Below, piece after piece: positions 13,447 through 24,420 of a DNA stretch of 64,000 bases. The notes beneath the pieces were generated by a model. The model did no database searches, was not told the DNA's origin, and saw only the letters and a program-made list of their open reading frames with translations. Location: assembly GCA_014155875.1 (NCBI GenBank), contig JACEFZ010005600.1:481001-545000 (forward strand). The letters run 5' to 3'. Positions within the stretch are counted from its first letter, which is position 1. The number at the start of each line of letters is the position of its first letter. Source of the stretch: Cepaea nemoralis (taxonomy: Eukaryota; Mollusca; Gastropoda; Stylommatophora; Helicidae). Both the position numbers and the translations under genes were made by a program.

Positions 13447-13623
13447 GTTATGGCTTATCTTGGTTTTCCCTCATTAACAGTAGAGGAAAGGATAAAAGTC
13501 AATGGTGTAGTGGAGATTAGAGAAGAGAGGTGGAGAGAGTTTATTGATAAGCTGGAGGAGTGTGTAGGAGTGTTGTATCATGTTTATCTTCATGCATGTT
13601 CGGCATATCTATACCTTATGCAG
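13447..13623 (+). CDS. Candidate host exon, 177 nt, phase 0
   Basis: A strong acceptor (CCCTATGCTTGCTCCAG, ending 13446) precedes an open segment ending at ATGCAG followed by GTAATT (donor at 13624). The length is 59 codons exactly, so the exon is symmetric. The first 38 residues (VMAYLGFPSLTVEERIKVNG, then VVEIREERWREFIDKLEE) look like ordinary soluble protein with a charged amphipathic helix; the last 20 are less convincing, and an earlier end is possible. I do not recognise the family. This is inference from splice signals and composition only. Confidence 0.4.
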
Positions 13624-14486
13624 GTAATTATTGAAGTGTTGACATGACAAATGTGATGAATCATGGGTCTTCACTCGACTCACCATCAGCTCAATAAAGT
13701 GTATTTAATGAAGCAGTGTTTTGGGTACATGTCTCAAGAGAATGTCTTGTACAGTTGCTGTCAAGTGTTGTCTCTGGTGACTGTCTTAAGTGCTGTGGTT
13801 GATTATACATATTGTGAAAAGTCTTGTATAGATGTTGTCAAGTATCTCTTATGATGTAAGTCTTGTACAATGGCTGGTGTACACAATTCCTTGTGAATGT
13901 ATGTCCCACTTTTGTCAAGAAACTGTCATGTAGATGTCTTGTCCAACAGATGTAATGTACAGTTATGGTTGAGTTTGTCTACAAATAATTGAATCCTACA
14001 GTCCCAAAGCAAGTGGACAAAACTGATATAGGTCACAACTGACAAAATAAATAAGGAGAAGATCTAATGTGACGGACGAACTAGCACACTGGCAACATTA
14101 TAGTGAGTGAGAGGGATCCTCAGTTGTACAGGGCTAATAGTTCAGATCTTCTCTTGGCCTTGAGGTAACCTTTTACTTCTTTTATAAATTTCTGTGTAGA
14201 TACATAAGTAGGTCTCACAGTGGGGGTTTGAGCCAAAGAAAAGTGGTTCTCCAAAAGGCTATTGCGGGAATGATTAGCTCATTTAAGTGACCTCTAGACA
14301 TAAAACGTGCTAAATCATATCCTTTATCTTGTATATTTATTATTCAAGATATATTTTCAGAGAACACTACTAACTAGGTCCTCTGTCAACTATCAAATTT
14401 GTCACATGGTGTAAGTACGAGGATATTTAAACAGATCACCACTGAGCGACAGCGTCTCCCTGGATATTTTCATTGTCATTTAGTCG
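13624..14486. other. No recognised feature
   Basis: AT-rich single-copy sequence without recognisable coding motifs. It ends where the RTE-like fragment begins. Confidence 0.5.
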
Positions 14487-15270
14487 TTAGATGATACAGT
14501 ATTAATTGCAGACAATGCGCAGGACCTGCAACAATTAGTAGGTGCGGTTGTTGTACACAGTGAGCAACTGGGGTTAAAATTAAATTGTAAAAAGACTCAG
14601 GTTATGGTCGTCACTAGGAAGGAAGAAGTGCCACAATGTAATATACAGGTAAATGGAAATATTCTTCAACAAGTGAATCGGTACAATTATCTTGGAACAG
14701 TCATAACATCTGATGTGAGATGCCTTGAAGAGATTAGAACAAGAATCGCCATGGCGAAAGTAGCCTTTAGCAAAATGAAAAACATTCTAACCAATAAAAA
14801 GATGTCAATTGAAACGAGAAAAAGAGTGTTGAGGGGATACATAGAGCCTGTTCTTGTGTATGGATGTGAAACTTGGACAATGAGTAGTCAAGCTGAAAAA
14901 CATCTGATGGCTGTAGAAATGTGGTTTCTGAGGAAAATGCTAAGAATACCATGGACAGATAGAAAAACCAATGACCAAGTACTACAAGAGGCAAATGAAC
15001 ATCGTAAATTGATTAGAGAAATTAGACGTAGACAGTCGAAAATTTTTGGACATGTTATGAGAAGAAATGGATTGGAGAACTTGGTGACAACTGGCAAGAT
15101 CGAAGGGAACAGACCAAGAGGAAAACCGAGAGGAAAATACCTGGATGGCTTGGCAACATGGCATGGACGAGAAGGAACACTGAGCTGATCCACGACTCTG
15201 GTGATCGAGTGAAATGGCGAGTCATGACCGCCCACGCTTTCCGGCATGGCAGTTGATTGATTGATTGATT
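14487..15270 (+). pseudogene. RTE-like non-LTR retrotransposon, 3' fragment with (TTGA)n tail
   Basis: The homology starts abruptly inside RT motif C: the frame from 14487 reads LDDTVLIADNAQDLQQL where YADD is expected. It continues through the thumb (YNYLGTVITSD), the diagnostic YGCETW segment and FGHVMRRNGLENLVTTGKIE to RPRGKPRGK. The frame closes at 15188, but a one-base change near 15165-15175 moves the true C-terminus to another frame that ends FRHGS and TGA at about 15254. The stop codon merges into TTGATTGATTGATT, the element's tail. It is a dead 5'-truncated copy of the same group as the element at 46890-50095. Confidence 0.85.
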
Positions 15271-15344
15271 AGTCTTTATTGTGATGAAACATTGACATCT
15301 TCTACTGTTAGCCACCTGCTAATACATCCCACACATGTATACTT

Positions 15345-15500
15345 GATGAGGGAAGCAATGGCTGTTGGTTAGAATATCCTAAGTCTAATATCGTGGGATC
15401 CAGGATCTAATCCCCGGTAAGATCAGGGATGTGTATCCCTTAGAGGCCAAAGAGAAGATAGGTGCAGGATGTGGCAGACGATCTCCAGATGGGTGTATCG
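15345..15500 (+). mobile_element. tRNA-related SINE, degenerate
   Basis: The segment reads like a tRNA gene: an A-box-like TGGCTGTTGGTTAGA near 15358 and a B-box-like GGATCTAATCCCC near 15405, followed by ATCAGGGATGTGTATCC. The same head-plus-body arrangement occurs in the SINE at 32462. Too diverged to be a functional tRNA. Confidence 0.45.
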
Positions 15501-15949
15501 GATGCGGGACATCTTGCTTATGATCGAGAGGTTTTCCGTAAGTTTGTTATGGGAGCGAGGTTCTGCATAGGACATGCTACTAAATGAATGAATGAATGAA
15601 TATCCAAGACAAGATACAACAGAGCGACATGTGAGAATAGCAAGATACAATAGAGTGACAGATGAGAGTAACAAAATAGAATGGAATGTTAGCTAACAAT
15701 AAAATGACACAAGAGAGTTGAGAATAGCGAGATAAACAGAGCGATAGTTGAGAATTGACAAGATAAATAGATGGCGCGATTTATTGCCTGGCTTGTTTTG
15801 TTGCATCTCGTCAGCTGCATACTGCAGAGTGTGATATCACATGAAGTGAATCAATGAATGATACTTTGACTGAAATACTGAAAACACAGTCACTGATATA
15901 GATCGGATGTGAAGCATTAGTTATCCCCACGGAATGCTTCACATTCCAT
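15501..15949. other. No gene seen; short (GAAT)n
   Basis: Contains a short GAATGAATGAAT run near 15585-15600 and several imperfect repeats of an ACAAGATA-type motif (about 15605-15770). No coding signal recognised. Confidence 0.5.
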
Positions 15950-16612
15950 CTCAACCAATCAACCAACCATGAACCAACCAGCTGGTCGACCAACCAGCCA
16001 GGCAGCCATCCAATCAGTGAAGCACCAACCAGGCAACCAAACAACAACCAGCCAGGTAAATGTCAAACAAACACCCAACCATCACACCAACTGAACGATT
16101 AACTAACCTATCACTCAGTAAACTAACCAGCCTGTCAGCCAGCCAACCAGCTAATCACTCAACCAACAACCAGCCGGCCAATCAGTCAAACAAGCACTCA
16201 ACCAACCAATCAACTAAACAACAATCAACCAGCCAACCAACAAACAGCCAACCAACAACCAGTCAACCAACGAACAACAACGAGCCAACCAACAACCAGC
16301 CACCCAACTAACAACCAGCCAACCAACGAACAACCACGAGATAACCAACCAACAACCAGCCAACCAACGAACAATCACGAGCCAACCCAGCAACAACCAG
16401 CCAACCAACAAACAACCACGAGCCAACCAACCAACAACCAGCCAACCAACCAACAACCAGAAAACTAACAACCAGCCAACCAACAACCAGCCAACCAACA
16501 ACCAGTCAACCAACAACCAGCCAACCAACAACCAGCCATCCAACAACCAGCCAACCAACAACCAGCCACCCAACTAACAACCAGCCATTCAACCAACAAT
16601 CAGCAAGCCAAC
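15950..16612. repeat. CCAACCAACAACCAG minisatellite (small array)
   Basis: About 0.65 kb of imperfect 15-bp units, first irregular (CCAACCAGC and CAATCAAC variants), then regular from about 16310. The same sequence family forms the 5.3-kb array at 24.4-29.7 kb. The apparent Trp/Leu/Val-rich minus-strand open frame is a by-product of the repeat. Confidence 0.9.
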
Positions 16613-17279
16613 TGTGATATAATAAAACGTCCTCACCCTTTCCTAGCATTGACTCCCCTAAAAATAAACAATCCCTAACCATTACTGTTTAAGTAACTTA
16701 CTTAACGTAGGAGAGAATAAAACAGCGATGGGCTGACCGTGGCACAGCTTAATTTATTTGGCTTTATTTTGGCTCACGCACCTGGCCAACAGTCGTCGAC
16801 TGATTGAAAAACAAAAGACTAAAGTAGCCATTTTAGTTCAGACAAACAAAGGGAGCAGACATGTAAAAGTTTCCCCGTGTGGGGAAAAGGTATTTTTGCC
16901 TTTTCAAACCATCACTCTCTGAAGCTATCGGTATGTTATATCTACATTATTAAGATTTATTTATGTATTACATAGACCAGTATGTTTAATTAAGAATTAG
17001 TTAGAATAATAAGTCAACAATTCTCTTAAACCAGGCTGGATGATGTTTACCAATGAAACACATGTGGGCGCCACGCTGTAATTTTTCCTGTTTAAAATTT
17101 CAAATCCCTATGTTAAAACCTTTTATAGGAATTATAAACTTACATCTAACTAGTAGTGCTTATAACCTAGAAATATTATGTGTACCGTGGAGTATCAAAC
17201 TCAGGTTAAAAACACATTCTAGGAATTATCTCAATGTAGTAGCAGACTACACAATGTAGTGTCAGTCAGGTCTTAGTCA
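16613..17279. other. No recognised feature
   Basis: Single-copy AT-rich DNA between the minisatellite and the LINE. No coding motifs recognised. Confidence 0.45.
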
Positions 17280-17926
17280 GATATGACTGAGCTACCGTAT
17301 AACAGTAGACGGTACTACCTGGTTTCTGTTAGCGCCGAGCGTTGGGCGGCGCTTACCAAACCCGACACCCCACATTGTGCCAACGGCTTCGGGCGGAAGA
17401 GCGCAATTGGGAGGGTACACGCCTTACCCTGGTGCGAGGAAATGCAAGCTAAAGACAAAATTGTCATGGCAGGGCAGACCAGGCCCTAAGCCTTGGTTGG
17501 CGACTGGTCTAGGATCGAAGCTCCGACAGGCGGACAGTTAGAGCATTGCTTTGCTGATCCGGCAGCTTCTGCAGCTTGTCTTGTTCCAGATGTAGGGGTG
17601 TTACCTTTCCTCTGGAGTGAACTAGGCAGGCCGAGAGAGGGATCATGCTGCATGGGCAACACATGATCTCTATATTTTAGCCCAGGCTTTGTGCTATGGA
17701 GAGGCAATAACTCCATCCCTGGTCTTAACTGGTCTCGGAATCAAAGCGAGAGGCAACTGTTACGGGTTATAAGTCCTTGTCAGTTGGCGTAGACATAGGG
17801 CGCCACGCGTTGCCTCTGACGGTGGGAGACACCTATAGGTGTCACTGATCAGCTACCGCCCGCCTCAAGCTGGGCAGCCCCCAGCCAATTGGGTGCTGAT
17901 CCGCCACAGCCTGCCTGCTTCAATGG
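17280..17926 (+). mobile_element. 5' UTR of the near-intact LINE
   Basis: GC-richer sequence (CCGTATAACAGTAGACGG onward) directly upstream of the LINE reading frame, clearly different in composition from the AT-rich DNA to its left. Boundary set by composition, so approximate. Confidence 0.5.
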
Positions 17927-20900
17927 GTGCTTGGGGCTAGGACAAAATCTGAATCGCAGGCTGTAAAACCAATGCACCAGGTACAAACAAAAATAAATAG
18001 AAACCTCAAGCTACGGCTTGCAACCTGGAACGTGAGAACCATGTGTCCAGGATTTTCCACTGACTTGACCAATATTGACGATGTGAGAAAAACGGCTGTG
18101 ATTGATGCCGAACTCAATCGTCTTAACATTGATATTGCTGGCCTGCAGGAGACTCGCCTCGCTGAGGAAGGGTCACTCAGGGAAAACAACTACACCTTTT
18201 TCTGGAAGGGTAAAGGGCAGGCAGAAAAAAGGCAACACGGTGTGGGCTTTGCAGTGAAGAATTCGCTACTGGGAATGATTGAAATTCCAGCAGGAGGAAA
18301 TGAAAGACTATTATCCCTGCGCTTGGCAACCTCTTGTGGGTTTGCCACCATTATTACTGCATATGCACCGACACTCGATTCCTCTGATGATGTGAAGGAT
18401 TTGTTCTATGAGGAGTTAGACTCTGTGATCAAGGCAGTTCCAAAATCCGACTACATTTATATGCTCGGTGATTTCAATGCTCGTGTGGGCAAGGACTCGA
18501 GTTCATGGCCAGTGTGCCTTGGAAAATACAACATCGGTCGCATGAATGAAAATGGGCAAAGGCTGCTGGAGCATTGCACCAGTAATGACCTATGTATTAC
18601 AAACTCTTTTTTTAAAACAAAAGAGATGCATAAGGTCACATGGAAACATCCAAGATCCGGCCATTGGCACCAGCTGGACTTCATCATCACACGGAGACAA
18701 CATCTGAACCATATATCATTGACTCGTAGTTACCACAGTGCTGACTGTGATACGGATCATTCTTTGGTTGTTGCAAGGGTTAGACTGAGACCAAAGAGAA
18801 TCTACACAGCTAAACACAAATCTAGCCCCAGGATTAATATTATTAACACTCATGATCCTGAAAAGTGCTTTCAGTTTCAACAGCAACTTGAAGACGCTTT
18901 CACTGATACACCAGAAAATTGTACAGTAAATGAAAAGTGGGGTCAAATTAAGGAAACTCTTTGTAAAACTGCCGTAAGGGTTTACGGCACTGTGGATCAT
19001 AAGAGGCAGGACTGGTTTGCGGCCAACAGCGAGACTCTGCAGCCCTTGATTGATAAGAAGAAGAAAGCTCTCTTAAGAAACAAGGAAAGACCAACGCGTA
19101 ACACTCTGAGTGAGCTAAGGCAAGCTAGGAAGGATGTGCAAAAGGCTGCCAGGCAGTGTGCAAATGATTATTGGATCAAGTTATGTGAGTCCATTCAAAT
19201 CGCAAGTGATAAGGGAGACATAAGAAGCATGTATGAAGGAATAAAGAAAGCCTGTGGTCCAGTGATCAAAAGAAGTGCACCATTGAAAACCTTGACTGGA
19301 GAAGTCATCACTGATAAGAAACAGCAGATGGACAGATGGGTAGAGCACTATTTGGAGCTTTACTCAAGTGAGACCAAACTAGCGGATAATGCCCTCAACG
19401 CCATAGAGGCTCTACCAACTCTTGACCACCTGGACACACTTCCCACCATAACAGAAGTTAAGTGTGCTATAAATGAACTTGCATCTGGCAAGGCTCCAGG
19501 TAAGGATGGGATTCCAATAGAGGTTATCAGGAGTGGGCAAGACACACTCACTATACAGATCCACCAGCTAATAGAGCTATGCTGGCGTGAAGGACAAGTC
19601 CCACAGGATTTCAAAGATTCAAGCATCATAACACTGTACAAGAACAAGGGCGATCGGAGCGACTGCAACAACTATAGGGGTATCTCACTTCTGTGTATTG
19701 TTGGAAAAGTATTTGCCAGAATTGTTCTGCGCAGACTTCAAGTCCTAGGAGATCAAGTCTACCCCGAATCACAGTGTGGCTTTCGACAGAACCGGTCTAC
19801 CACTGATATGATATTCTCATTGCGACAAATGCAAGAAAAATGCCGTGAACAGAATCAACCACTGTTTATTGCCTTCATCGACCTCACAAAGGCATTTGAT
19901 TTGGTCAGTCGTGAGGGTCTGTTCAAGGCACTAAAGAAGATTGGCTGCCCACCAACTCTTCTGTCCATTGTGGAATCGTTCCACACAGGCATGAAGGGTA
20001 TAATCAAGTTTGATGGTGCAACTTCTGAAGAATTTGAAATCAAGAGTGGAGTTAAGCAAGGTTGTGTACTAGCTCCCACCCTCTTTGGAATATACTTTTC
20101 ACTTCTACTGAAATATGCATTTCGTGATCAGGATGGTGGTATATACATTCACTCACGCTCAGATGGCGGCCTCTACAATGCTCAGAGATTGAAGGCTAAG
20201 ACCAAAATTAGGAGGGTACTGATCAGAGAGTTGCTTTTTGCAGATGATGCTGCAGTTACGACCCACTCTGAGGAAGAATTGCAATGTCTACTATCTGCAT
20301 TCTCCAATGCTTGTTCTGAATTTGGTTTAACAATTAGCTAAAAGAAGACACAGATTATGTCACAAGGTGCACATGGGGTACCATCAATCTTTATTGACGA
20401 CGCCGAACTAGAGATAGTAGACCATTTTACATATCTAGGATCAGTGGTAAATAGCAAATTATCCCTAGATCAGGAAATCAACATCCGGATTGGTAAGGCA
20501 GCAACAACAATGAACAGGTTAAGAAAAAGAGTCTGGGAGAACAGGAAGCTTACTGCCAAAACAAAAGTCCTTGTCTATCAAGCCTGTGTCCTTAGTACTC
20601 TTCTCTATAGCAGTGAAACCTGGACAACTTACTCACACCAAGAGAACAATTTAAACAGCTTTCATATGCGGTGTCTGCGAAGAATTCTTGGTATTAAGTG
20701 GCAAGACAAAATCACAAATACTGAAGTATTGGAAAGATCAGGTTGTGTGACAGTTTATTCCATGCTCAGTCTTCGTAGACTTAGATGGATAGGACATCTT
20801 AGGAGGATGGATGATGGTAGAATACCAAAGGATATCTTTTTTGGTGAATTACAGATGGGTAAGAGATCTCAGGGTCGGCCTCTACTACGATACAAAGATG

Positions 20901-21166
20901 TGTGTAAGCGGGACATGATTGATACAGGCATTGATAATGCACATTGGGAGCAAGTCGCCGCTGAACGTGTTGCATGGAGGGCAAATATCAGAAATGGAAT
21001 CAAGTCAAAGGAGAAAATTATTGCAGAAAAGTCACACACCAAGCGTTTGAGACGTAAGATGGTGCATGATGGTGGAAATGACCACGTGTTCACATGCACC
21101 CACTGTGAACGGAAATTTACAGCGCCAATTTGCTATATCAGTCACACTCGCTACCGCCATAGTTAA
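17927..21166 (+). pseudogene. Near-intact non-LTR retrotransposon: APE endonuclease-RT-C2H2 finger, one stop
   Basis: One frame of about 1,080 codons broken only by TAA at 20339-20341. The N-terminus is an AP-type endonuclease that would nick the target: ATWNVRTM, LQETRLAEE (catalytic Glu), TAYAPTLD, LGDFNARVG and DTDHSLVVARV (catalytic Asp/His). The central RT has ISLLCIVGKVFARIVLRRLQ, SQCGFRQNRSTTDMIF, IDLTKAFDLVSREGL (motif A), GVKQGCVLAPTLFGIYF (motif B) and LLFADDAAVTTH (motif C), so all catalytic residues are present. After the stop the same frame continues with FTYLGSVVNSKL, YSSETWTTY and RLRWIGHLRRM, then a C-terminal C2H2 finger (FTCTHCERKF to SHTRYRHS). The stop lies in LTIS*KKTQIM, where a Leu or Asn codon is usual; one substitution explains it. 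It fits RTE-like elements often annotated craniofacial development protein 2-like. Recent insertion likely. Confidence 0.9.
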
Positions 21167-24100
21167 AAGTTATTATGCCTTTTTAAAGCACAAACTATCG
21201 TCTGTCAAGACGGCAAGGTGCCAATGATGAATAGCAGACTCTTGATTACATACTTCATAGTAAAGAACTGGTGTCTGCCACTTTCAAATATCCTATGTAG
21301 TGTAAATTCACTGTTACGGATATTTCGGAACTTGTTTTATCCATGCGGGAACATACAAATGATTACGCATATTCCTGACTCTTAGTCAGGGGATAAAATG
21401 CTTGCCACATCATAATCTGTAACTTGGAACTATAGTGCTAAATTTTAGTGCAGTCCTTTTGTTAACAGATTAATAACCACTCCATAGGAGTGAAGGACAT
21501 ATAATCATTTCATAAAATAGTGCTAGGGAATTGCCATGTTTGAGAATATAAATTCTAGAACAAAGGAAGTAAACGCTGATTAAAAATGAATGTTCTGGTA
21601 GGAAGTGCCTTCATTCCGTATCACCTCACTGTAGTAGGAACAGAAGCGAAGATTGTTGTGAATAAATTGCTTGCAATATTCAGAAGACTGGACCATACGG
21701 CATAAGTTATTCTAATAAATACACTCCGAATAATAGCAGTCATTGGCAAAATATATCAGCGGTTACTATCCTCGTGTGCTGTACGCAATGGGGGAAAACA
21801 ATATATGATTTAGTTTATGGATTAACCCCTGAAGAAAATTCAAAACCATTGGCCCCGGCATTAAATTTTATGATTAAATTATTATGTATGATTATCATGT
21901 ACTTAATATCAGAAAAATGTACATGTATGTTTTTTTCTGGTATGAGAATTGTCTATGTCCTGATTGTTACTTTTTACTGGGAAATACACATTGTAATGTT
22001 ACCCCTGTGGAAATATGAGATGATGTAAGAAATATGTGGATGTCAGTTCTTAAGAAGCCAATGTTGAATAGTCTTGATCTAATGATGATGATAGTACCGA
22101 CAGGAAAACGCGGCATTAGAAACCACAGAGATTCTGTATAGGCTATTCTCTTCTAGAATGAGAGATACAATATAAACAAGTTGGATGGACAGAATGACTT
22201 CACTCATCTAATAGTCCCAGTAACAACAGAACATAAAATAAAGTGAGAAAATACCTTACTCACTATTAAGAGTCAGAATGGCTCTACTCAGCAATGAGGG
22301 ACAGTGGAACGTGGACACCCACTCCTTTCCCCTTCTCCCCTTGTTGTTGTGTATTTTTGTTTGTAATTGTGTTGTAAACCTTTTTTTCATAACACAGTAG
22401 GTTAATGCTCGTGTTGTATTCTTGTCATCCCTTTTCTATAGCGAGTGGTGGACTTGGTGGGACTGAGTTGCCACCTTATCAAATGGAAACTGGGTTATCA
22501 GCCAGTCAATAATAAAGAACAACCTGTCCTCAAGCAAAGTCTGAGCCACCACACTCATGGTTACTGCTGCGCTCAATAGCTCCATAGCGAGCAACAGATA
22601 AATTCGAAGACAACTGACTGGGTGAGTGATTAAGTCCTATTTTAGTAGGAATATCCAGGATGGACGTCAAGATCTAATAATCTACAAAGATGAAGATCAA
22701 CAGAGTAACTAAAAACGTGTAGCGTCTGCTTTACTCCTGAGAAGTACCACCTGAAGCCTTATCACTCAGCAAAATCAGGGCAACTATGGGACAATCCTAC
22801 TACAAGTTACTAAAACTAGCAACAGTGAAAGCCCTTCAACTGTTGTTTGGATTACCAAGTTAATATCCAACAATGGATAAGTCTTCGAAAGAATGTCTCA
22901 CAGCTGCAACAGTAAAACATTGAATTCAGCCATTCAACACCAAGTTCTAGCTATGAACACCAACTCAAACAAATGGGAGAAGACACTGAACCACATAATC
23001 CAATACAACCAAGGTACAAACTTAATATCCTCTGCAACATAACTACCTCAAGGTTCCAAACCCTGAACACCATCAGATAAAAGACCATATTAAAGCAACT
23101 AAATGCCTCTACATCAGCAACAAGAGGAATCATCCAATTGTTTGCAAACCTGTTACTGTGCTGGATGTGGATATATGTAGGTATAGATCAATTGTGGCCC
23201 TAGTCACAGATACTACCATGAGATGCCTCTCAGTCAATTAAAGTTCTACACTGGACTAGATAACAACGACTAATTCCTTGCCGGTCCAATGTCAGCCTAA
23301 ATGCCATGGGTTATAGACTTGCGACTAGGTGGGTGAAACCTTTGTGTAAGCCAATTTGGTAGTCGGATATTAGAAGCCGTGAAGCTGAATGGACGTCAAC
23401 TTTTCATCAGACCTGATGATAAAGGGAATTACCTTCTGCAAAAGCTTAAGTGGAAATCCTGAAGTATGACCAACCTGAGGCACCAAATTTCACAAAAAGG
23501 GCACCGAGCCTAAGGCAACAGAATATTCGTGATTCTAGCCCCAATGGAGGGGATATATGGTGTGTGATTTTTCAATTCCTGGATTAGGGAGTATAAAATA
23601 GTCACCAGCCAATTACCAGTGGATAAATATTAGGAACATAACTGAGTGCATTAATTCGGTACCCAGATAATGGGAAAAGGATCTAATCTACAGCAAAGAT
23701 GAACTCTTAACCGCACACCAGGAGATAAATGACTCTATTAATTAGTTTAATTAGTAGTACAAAATGCTGTTTATATGTTGGTTGTTTTTTCTGAAGGTAA
23801 CAGGTCAGTAGTTTTTTCAATGGTATATATGTATAGTATTTTGACACCAACTCAATATTTTTTAAAAATGAGTAAATTGTGAAAGGTGTCAGAAACAAAT
23901 GTTTATATGTTGGGGTTCTATGTACTTTGATCATTATTTGCCTTAATTATGAGGGAAAATGAAAGTAGACCCAATTTGTGGTTGTTGTGTTGTTTGTAAT
24001 AACCTTGTTTTTTTTCTGGGGTCACTGGGTACTATATTGTAACAATGCAAATAATTCCCATGCCTATCTGAAAATGCATAGTGTTCATTACACATATATA

Positions 24101-24420
24101 TGTAACTACAGATCTTGATTTAATACTTGAACTGTTTGTCCAAAAAATTGTTGTGTACATCAAGTAAATGTGGTGTTCATCAGTGGTTGTTTATATGTTG
24201 TAAACAATCAATGTCTTCTAGCACTATGGTAAATTTTAGAGAGGGTGATAAGTGGGAATGGAGAAGTACTCATAAATACAGCTATGAACAGGAGTGAACT
24301 ATTTTCCTCCTTGTGTTTATGGTAGAATTCCATGATCACCTCAAGTGGCTAAATAATAGAGAATCAAATTAAATCCCCCTGGACACTTTTAACATAATAT
24401 TCTCATAAATTAAAATACAC
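21167..24420. other. LINE 3' UTR then unclassified DNA
   Basis: The first 50-100 bases after the LINE stop are probably its 3' UTR. The rest, to 24.4 kb, shows no protein motif, RNA gene or tandem array. A GTTTATATGTTG motif recurs at about 23769, 23898 and 24188 without obvious meaning. Confidence 0.45.

Noticed and set aside
18457..20079. Minus-strand frames opposite the LINE
   Set aside because: Antisense shadows of the EN-RT coding frame.
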